Source: Geobacter sp. UBA6802
GTDB lineage: Bacteria > Desulfobacterota > Desulfuromonadia > Geobacterales > Pseudopelobacteraceae
Length of the DNA: 9,337 bases
Direction of reading: 5' to 3'
Assembly (NCBI GenBank): GCA_002452325.1
Contig: DKFG01000194.1
Coordinates: 3,230-12,566 of the forward strand
Positions within the stretch are counted from its first letter, which is position 1. Each line of letters starts with the position of its first letter. The translations under genes and the position numbers were made by a program. Under the pieces are notes generated by a model. The model was not told where the DNA came from. It saw only the letters and a list, made by a program, of their open reading frames with translations, and ran no database searches. Shown here in pieces: positions 4,928-9,337 of the stretch.

Positions 4928-6394
4928 ATGACCTGTACACCTTCCATTCTACCTCTGGCAGCGGTGCTGATCTCCATGCTGGGCACGATTCCGATCATGC
5001 TGTCGGACCGTCGACCCAACCTGCGGGAAAGCTGGACCCTGCTGATCGCCGTGGGCAAATTTCTGCTGGTTGCCTCCATGCTGCCTGCGGTGCTGGCAGG
5101 TGGCGGCTTCACGTTCACCCTGTTTGAGGTTATCCCCGGTGTACCGATCGCGTTAAAGGTTGATCCGCTGGGGATGTTCTTTGCCCTGGTGGCCTCATTC
5201 CTCTGGATCTGCACCTCGGCCTACTCCATCGGCTACATGCGCACCCTCAAGGAGCACGCCCAGACCCGCTACTTTGCTTCATTTGCCCTGGCCATCTCGG
5301 CCACCATCGGCGTGGCCTTTTCCGCCAACCTGCTGACCATGTACCTGTTTTACGAGGTACTATCCCTCTCCACCTATCCGCTGGTCACCCATGAACAGAA
5401 CGCCGAGGCCCGCCGGTCGGGCCGCAAGTATCTGACCTACATCCTGGGCACCTCCATCGGGTTTGCACTGCCAGCCGTCATTATCACCTACTCGGTAGCC
5501 GGAACCCTTGATTTCACCGCCGGCGGGATTCTGGCCGGCAAGGCTTCCCCGGCGCTTCTGGGGCTGATCCTCTGCCTGTTTGTGGCTGGCTTTGCCAAGT
5601 CGGGCATCATGCCGTTCCACGGCTGGCTGCCTGCCGCCATGGTGGCCCCCACGCCGGTCAGCTCGTTCCTGCACGGCGTGGCCGTAGTCAAGGTGGGGGT
5701 CTTTTCCATTGTCCGCGTAATACTGGACATCTTCGGGCCTGATCTGCTGCGCAGCCTTGATTACGGCACAATCCTTTCGTACTTCGTCTGCATCACCATA
5801 CTGGTCGCCTCATTGGTGGCCCTGACCCAGGACAACCTGAAGCGGCGGCTGGCCTACTCCACCATCGGACAGCTCTCGTACATCGTACTGGGCGTTGCCC
5901 TGCTGACACCGTCTAGTATGACCGGCGGCGTTCTGCATATCGCCATGCACGCCTTTGGAAAGATCACCCTGTTCCTCTGCGCGGGAGCCATCTATGTGGC
6001 CAGCCACAAGAAATACATCAGCCAGATGGACGGCCTGGGCCGGCAGATGCCGATCACCTTCGGCGCTTTTTTTCTGGGTGCCTTGAGTATTATCGGCCTG
6101 CCGCCGCTGGGCGGTTTCATCAGCAAATGGAACCTGGTTATCGGTGCGGTAGAGGCTGATCAGATACCGATCCTGGTTATCCTGCTCTGCTCATCCCTGC
6201 TGAACGCCGCCTACTTCCTGCCGATCATCTACCGTGCCTTTTTTGCGCAACCGGCAGCAGGAGTCGAGCCTACCATCAAGGAAGCGCCGATCTTCTGCCT
6301 GGCGCCGCTCTGCATAACCGCCCTCGGATCAGTTGCGCTGTTTTTCTACCCGGATGTTTTCCTGCGGCTTGTCAAGCTGGCGATCCTGAATTAG
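4928..6394 (+). CDS. MrpD/NuoM-type antiporter subunit, second copy (D2)
   Basis: This 488-residue polytopic protein of the NuoL/M/N-MrpD family keeps the full set of usual channel residues: E143 in TM5 (YLFYEVLSLSTYPLVTHEQN), K224 in TM7 (FAKSGIMPFHGWLPAAM), H249 and K255 in TM8 (SSFLHGVAVVKVGVFS) and K345 in TM12 (HIAMHAFGKITLFLCAGAI). APTPVSSFLHG and GLPPLGGFISKW are also standard. It is clearly different in sequence from D1, so it is not a recent duplicate. The frame is open from a GTG at 4895, but that has no ribosome-binding site and lies inside a hairpin. I prefer the ATG at 4928, although its nearest GGAG (4910-4913) is 14 nt away, so initiation here may be weak. Its exact partner in the complex is unknown. 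Confidence 0.9.
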   Translation: MTCTPSILPLAAVLISMLGTIPIMLSDRRPNLRESWTLLIAVGKFLLVASMLPAVLAGGGFTFTLFEVIPGVPIALKVDPLGMFFALVASFLWICTSAYSIGYMRTLKEHAQTRYFASFALAISATIGVAFSANLLTMYLFYEVLSLSTYPLVTHEQNAEARRSGRKYLTYILGTSIGFALPAVIITYSVAGTLDFTAGGILAGKASPALLGLILCLFVAGFAKSGIMPFHGWLPAAMVAPTPVSSFLHGVAVVKVGVFSIVRVILDIFGPDLLRSLDYGTILSYFVCITILVASLVALTQDNLKRRLAYSTIGQLSYIVLGVALLTPSSMTGGVLHIAMHAFGKITLFLCAGAIYVASHKKYISQMDGLGRQMPITFGAFFLGALSIIGLPPLGGFISKWNLVIGAVEADQIPILVILLCSSLLNAAYFLPIIYRAFFAQPAAGVEPTIKEAPIFCLAPLCITALGSVALFFYPDVFLRLVKLAILN

Positions 6395-6406
6395 GGGGGA
6401 GAGCGA

Positions 6407-6694
6407 ATGTCCAAAAAATCAAAACCAGCCGCAGCCTCTGTACCGACAACTCCACGAGAGTTCAACTGGCTAGATGACCCGAAAAATATCAGGCTGGTGC
6501 GCAATGTCTTCTATGCGGTACTGGTGCTGCTGGTGTTGCCCGACTTTTTTATGCACAAGCATACGCTTTTTTACTCAGTTGAGGCATGGCCCGGATTTTA
6601 TGCCGTGTTCGGTTTTATCTCCTGTGTCGGTATTATTCTGGTCTCAAAGCTGTTGGGCTATGCACTGAAGCGGAGCGAGAACTACTATGATTGA
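6407..6694 (+). CDS. Small membrane protein of unknown function in antiporter operon
   Basis: This 95-residue protein has a polar, Lys/Pro-rich N terminus (1-30), a first helix (about 34-49), a short loop with His-Lys-His (50-52), and a second helix starting at WPGFYAVFGFISCVGIILVS (61-80), ending KRSENYYD. I cannot assign a named family. I recall similar two-helix proteins with a HKH loop, a GFYAxFGFxxC helix and a terminal YYD next to MrpD-like genes in other proteobacteria, but that is from memory. A GGGGGGAGA stretch precedes the ATG. The gene lies 12 nt after D2 and overlaps D3 by 8 nt, so it is almost certainly co-translated with them. An accessory subunit or assembly factor for D2/D3 is the best guess. 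Confidence 0.8.
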   Translation: MSKKSKPAAASVPTTPREFNWLDDPKNIRLVRNVFYAVLVLLVLPDFFMHKHTLFYSVEAWPGFYAVFGFISCVGIILVSKLLGYALKRSENYYD

Positions 6695-8459
6695 CTGGCT
6701 GCATCCTTCATTCCTGTTTCTGCTGGGAGCGGTGCTGGTGGCGCTGCTGCCTGCGCGCATCCGGATGGCTGCGGCCGTTCTGGTGCCCCTGGCCGCTTTT
6801 TTTGTCATCGTCAATCTGCCGCTTGGCAATGGCCTGCAGTACCAGCTGTTCGGTTTTGATCTGACCCTGCTGCGGGTCGATAAGCTGAGCAAGGCATTCG
6901 GCTACGTCTTTACCATCAACGCCTTTGCCGCCGGTATCTTTGCCCTGCACCTGAAGACCAGGGTTGAGCCGGTTGCCGCCCTTACCTATATCGGGGCCAG
7001 CATTGGCGCGGTTTTTGCCGGTGATCTGATCTCACTCTATCTGTTCTGGGAAGTAATGGCCATTGCCTCAACCTTTCTGATCCTGGCCAGGGGTACCGAG
7101 CGCAGCTACCAGTCAGCCTTCCGCTATGTAATGATCCACCTGCTGGGCGGTCTGATGCTGCTGGCCGGTATCCTGCTCCAGATCAAGGCCACCGGATCAG
7201 TTGCCTTTGACCCGTTTGCAATCCGTGACCTGCCCACCTACCTGATCCTGATCGGTTTTCTGGTTAATGCCGCTGCTCCGCCGCTGTCGGCCTGGCTTTC
7301 CGATGCCTATCCCGAAGCAACCGTCACCGGCGGGGTGGTGCTGACCGCTTACACCACCAAAACCGCCGTATACACCTTGATCCGAGGTTTTGCCGGCTGG
7401 GAGATCCTGATGGTGGTGGGCTGTGTCATGGCCCTGTACGGCATCATCTACGCCATTCTGGAAAACGACATGCGGCGGATTCTGGCCTACAGCATTATCA
7501 ACCAGGTCGGCTTCATGGTCACCGGCGTCGGCATCGGTACGGCCATGGCGCTGAACGGCGCCGTTGCCCATGCCTTCTGCCATATCATCTACAAGGCGCT
7601 GCTCTGGATGAGCGCCGGTGCAGTGCTGCAGCTGACCGGCAAGAGCAAATGTACCGATCTGGGAGGCCTCTACAAGACGATGCCGCTGACCCTGATCTTC
7701 GGCTGTATCGGTGCCCTGGCCATCTCCTCCTTTCCCGGTTTTTCCGGCTACACCAGCAAGCCGATGATCATAGAGGCCGGTGTACATGGCGGGTTCTACT
7801 GGGTCTGGCTGGTGCTTGAACTGGCCTCTGCCGGTGTCTTTCTCCATGCCGGCATCAAATTTCCGTACTTTGTCTTTTTTGCCAAAGACAGCGGCATGCG
7901 TCCCGGTGAGGCCCCGCCCCATATGTTGGTGGCCATGGCGTTTCTCTCCTTCATCTGCATCTTCCTGGGAGTCTATCCGCAGCCGCTGTATGCCATACTG
8001 CCGTTCGAGGTCAATTTCCATCCCTACACCTTTGAGCATACGCTCAACCAGCTGCAACTGCTGATGTTCTCGGCATTGGCCTTCTTCATGTTCCTGCCGA
8101 TGCTGAAACGGACCGAAACCATCTCTATTGACAGTGACTGGTTCTACCGCAAGGGGGGACAGCTGTTTTTTACTGCTGCCGACAAACTGTTTAACAGCAT
8201 AAACGCTCAGGCTGAAAAACTTGTGGCGGTCGAGCTGACAGCACAGGTAAGCCGCTTTTTCAAGCAGCCGGGCTTTCTGATCCAGCGTCAGGGTGTCCGC
8301 CTGCTGGCAGCCGTGTCCGGAAACCGCCAGCAGGCAGAGCAGATGGAGGCCTGGCTTGATGCACGTAACCGCTCCGGCGCCTATCCGATCGGCATCTGGG
8401 TACTGCTGGCCGTCTCGATACTGGGTATCATGTCGTTGCTCTATCTGCTGATACGCTGA
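6687..8459 (+). CDS. MrpD/NuoL-type antiporter subunit with C-terminal extension, third copy (D3)
   Basis: This 590-residue protein is about 90 residues longer than D1 and D2. The antiporter core has E122 in TM5 (LFWEVMAIASTF), K225 in TM8 (AYTTKTAVYTLIRGF) and K303 in TM12 (HAFCHIIYKALLWMSAGAV). At the TM7 position where the family has lysine (xKxxxxPLHxWLPDA) it reads LVNAAAPPLSAWLSDAYPEA, so the position is N194. After the core comes IDSDWFYRKGG (481-491), an amphipathic, mostly polar stretch (about 492-565) and a final helix (569-590). A long lateral helix anchored by a last transmembrane segment is the layout of NuoL, and that comparison is an inference here. GGAG (6672-6675) lies 11 nt before the ATG, which overlaps the previous gene by 8 nt. 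It is the last gene of the operon. Confidence 0.9.
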   Translation: MIDWLHPSFLFLLGAVLVALLPARIRMAAAVLVPLAAFFVIVNLPLGNGLQYQLFGFDLTLLRVDKLSKAFGYVFTINAFAAGIFALHLKTRVEPVAALTYIGASIGAVFAGDLISLYLFWEVMAIASTFLILARGTERSYQSAFRYVMIHLLGGLMLLAGILLQIKATGSVAFDPFAIRDLPTYLILIGFLVNAAAPPLSAWLSDAYPEATVTGGVVLTAYTTKTAVYTLIRGFAGWEILMVVGCVMALYGIIYAILENDMRRILAYSIINQVGFMVTGVGIGTAMALNGAVAHAFCHIIYKALLWMSAGAVLQLTGKSKCTDLGGLYKTMPLTLIFGCIGALAISSFPGFSGYTSKPMIIEAGVHGGFYWVWLVLELASAGVFLHAGIKFPYFVFFAKDSGMRPGEAPPHMLVAMAFLSFICIFLGVYPQPLYAILPFEVNFHPYTFEHTLNQLQLLMFSALAFFMFLPMLKRTETISIDSDWFYRKGGQLFFTAADKLFNSINAQAEKLVAVELTAQVSRFFKQPGFLIQRQGVRLLAAVSGNRQQAEQMEAWLDARNRSGAYPIGIWVLLAVSILGIMSLLYLLIR

Positions 8460-8484
8460 TTCAAATCAAAGCCCGTACAACGTC

Positions 8485-8528
8485 AAAAGGGGGGGAAGGC
8501 ACTGTGAGCGCCTTCCCCCCCCCTTTTT
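8485..8528 (+). terminator. Strong intrinsic terminator at the end of the antiporter operon, possibly bidirectional
   Basis: A 12-bp perfect stem, GGGGGGGAAGGC (8489-8500) with GCCTTCCCCCCC (8510-8521), has a 9-nt loop and is followed by TTTTT (8524-8528). It lies 29 nt after the D3 stop. On the other strand the stem is followed by TTTT (complement of 8485-8488), so it may also stop transcription of the converging gene at 8614-9012. Two extra C residues (8522-8523) allow the pairing to slip. Confidence 0.88.
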
Positions 8529-8587
8529 GTCTGCGGTGTTGAAGATGTACCGCAATCGGCTATGTTGTGATCAGTCTTACCAATAGC

Positions 8588-8603
8588 GGCTGATCTTTCA
8601 GCC
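8588..8603 (-). repeat. Small hairpin downstream of the 132-aa gene
   Basis: GGCTGA (8588-8593) and TCAGCC (8598-8603) form a 6-bp stem with a TCTT loop, 11-26 nt beyond the stop codon of the minus-strand gene. No T run follows in that direction, so it is at best a weak or 3'-protecting structure. The rest of 8529-8613 shows nothing I can name. Confidence 0.3.
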
Positions 8604-8613
8604 TTCTGGCCGG

Positions 8614-9012
8614 CTACTGTGCAACCTCTTCCTTTTTCTTCCTGCCCCAGGCGATCGGGTGGGCCTGGCGGCTGACAATAAAATCGGCAAAGAGCTTGAT
8701 CCAGATGGTTGAACCGGCAATGGCGTTCCAGCCGTCAAACTTGTCAAAGGGGCCCATACTGACACCAAAGGCCACGAACAGAACCACCCCCAGTATGATC
8801 CAGAGCGTCACCAGACCGGCAATCAGGTTGACGGCGCCGGTATAGGGGGCCCACTTTTTGGGGTTTTCCGGCGGCAACCCTTTTTTCAGGGCAACCTCTG
8901 AGTAGTCTTTGCCGATGAAAATCCTCCAGGCACGGCGCAGCCAGATAAAGGCCATGGGAAACAGGGCGATAAACAGAATCCAGATCAGGGCGGTAGCTGC
9001 ATCAAAAATCAT
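8614..9012 (-). CDS. Membrane protein of unknown function (132 aa) next to a sodium:solute symporter
   Basis: The protein has a first helix at about 5-25, a basic segment RRAWRIFIGKDY (26-37), a Lys/Pro-rich cytoplasmic-type loop (43-55), a strong helix at about 59-85 and a weaker hydrophobic segment near 97-113, ending in the charged tail GRKKKEEVAQ. I do not recognise a family. It is not the short DUF4212-type partner of VC_2705-like symporters: the length and motifs differ. AGGAG (9024-9020) lies 7 nt before the ATG, so the start is secure. It follows the symporter gene on the same strand, but a terminator and a candidate promoter separate them. A function linked to the symporter is only a guess from position. 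Confidence 0.8.
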   Translation of the reverse strand: MIFDAATALIWILFIALFPMAFIWLRRAWRIFIGKDYSEVALKKGLPPENPKKWAPYTGAVNLIAGLVTLWIILGVVLFVAFGVSMGPFDKFDGWNAIAGSTIWIKLFADFIVSRQAHPIAWGRKKKEEVAQ

Positions 9013-9042
9013 TATGGCACTCCTGCGTAAAGAATAATCCTA

Positions 9043-9071
9043 CTTGTAACCGACCAGACGACCGCAATCAA
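9043..9071 (-). promoter_or_regulatory. Candidate promoter for the 132-aa membrane protein
   Basis: On the minus strand TTGATT (9071-9066) and TACAAG (9048-9043) are separated by exactly 17 nt, each matching the sigma70 consensus at 4 of 6 positions. Transcription would start about 24 nt before the ATG at 9012, just upstream of the ribosome-binding site. Its place between the symporter terminator and this gene supports independent transcription. Confidence 0.4.
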
Positions 9072-9083
9072 TCTAAATTTCCC

Positions 9084-9113
9084 AAAAAAACCCCGCCGGA
9101 TGCGCCGGCGGGG
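9084..9113 (-). terminator. Intrinsic terminator of the symporter gene
   Basis: A perfect 9-bp GC-rich stem, CCCCGCCGG (9091-9099) with CCGGCGGGG (9105-9113), has a 5-nt loop and an A7 run on its left (9084-9090), which is a T7 tail in the minus-strand transcript. It lies about 50 nt after the symporter stop codon and before the 132-aa gene, so it should end the symporter transcript. Confidence 0.9.
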
Positions 9114-9163
9114 TCAGTTTCAGCAACCATCACAGGTACTGCTTCATTTCAACTGTAGTCAGC

Positions 9164-9337
9164 CTAGTGCGCGCCACCGATCATCTTGGAACCGCGCGGG
9201 GTCCGCACATCTTCAACCAGGTGCTGGATATGCTCGGGGCAGGCCGGGGTAACCTTGCTGACAGCGTAGGCCACAGCAAAGTTGGTCAGTGCGCCGATGG
9301 TGCCGAATGCCTCAGGGGTGATCCCGAAGAAGGAGTT
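9164..9337 (-). CDS. Sodium:solute symporter (acetate-permease-like), C-terminal end only
   Basis: The last 57 residues of a minus-strand gene enter from the right edge and end at a TAG (9166-9164). They read as a final hydrophobic helix, FFGITPEAFGTIGALTNFAV then AYAVSK, followed by a short cytoplasmic tail, CPEHIQHLVEDVRTPRG. The ITPEGxGTIGxLxNFxV pattern followed by PxPxxxQxLVExxRxP is typical of the C terminus of the ActP/VC_2705-type branch of the sodium:solute symporter family (SSS). The family drives uptake of small carboxylates such as acetate with Na+. The substrate cannot be judged from this fragment, and the frame has no start in the window. Confidence 0.75.
   Translation of the reverse strand, partial: NSFFGITPEAFGTIGALTNFAVAYAVSKVTPACPEHIQHLVEDVRTPRGSKMIGGAH

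Noticed and set aside
7197..8057. Minus-strand 286-codon frame opposite D3
   Set aside because: Antisense shadow of D3 with polar, repetitive composition and no recognisable motif.
872..8459. Hydrogenase, formate dehydrogenase or NADH dehydrogenase modules linked to the membrane arm
   Set aside because: All eleven genes in the operon are membrane subunits; no iron-sulfur, nickel or flavin-binding motif is visible, so a redox-coupled complex is not supported within the window.
1..9337. CRISPR array, insertion sequence, tRNA or rRNA genes, phage genes
   Set aside because: No spaced direct repeats, transposase-like frames, terminal repeats or tRNA-like folds were seen; the region looks like ordinary chromosomal core DNA.

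Overview
The window is about 9.3 kb of fairly GC-rich, CTG-leucine-rich bacterial DNA. It looks chromosomal and comes from an anaerobic Desulfuromonadales-type bacterium (Geobacter/Trichlorobacter-like). That assignment rests on the style of the genes: a large Mrp/Mbh-type antiporter locus beside an acetate-permease-like sodium:solute symporter. It is an inference, not an identification.

Layout. Positions 1-559 (minus) hold the N-terminal part of an MrpA/MnhA-type antiporter subunit that runs off the left edge. A divergent intergenic region of about 310 bp (560-871) carries candidate promoters and palindromes. Positions 872-8459 (plus) hold one tightly packed operon of eleven genes: mrpE, mrpF, mrpG, an mbhD-like gene (DUF4040), an mbhE-like gene, mrpB, mrpC, a first mrpD-like gene (D1), a second (D2), a 95-aa membrane protein of unknown function, and a third antiporter-like gene (D3) with a NuoL-like C-terminal extension. 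A strong terminator follows at 8485-8528. On the minus strand, converging on it, are a 132-aa membrane protein of unknown function (8614-9012), an intrinsic terminator (9084-9113) and the last 57 residues of a sodium:solute symporter (9164-9337).

How the genes work together. The order E-F-G-D-E-B-C-D copies the membrane arm of archaeal Mbh/Mrp-type complexes (MbhA-H), in which the C-terminal part of MrpA is encoded as two small separate proteins. No hydrogenase or other redox subunit is visible. The likely product is a multi-subunit cation/proton antiporter in the inner membrane. It is enlarged: with the divergent MrpA there are four NuoL/M/N-type subunits, where ordinary Mrp has two (MrpA and MrpD). 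By eye, D2 keeps all the usual charged channel residues, D1 lacks the TM12 lysine and D3 lacks the TM7 lysine, which suggests the copies are specialised. The 95-aa protein sits between D2 and D3, overlaps D3, and is a candidate extra subunit.

The most interesting points are the enlarged antiporter set, the small unknown subunit, the His-rich loop of D1, the C-terminal arm of D3, and the divergent placement of mrpA.
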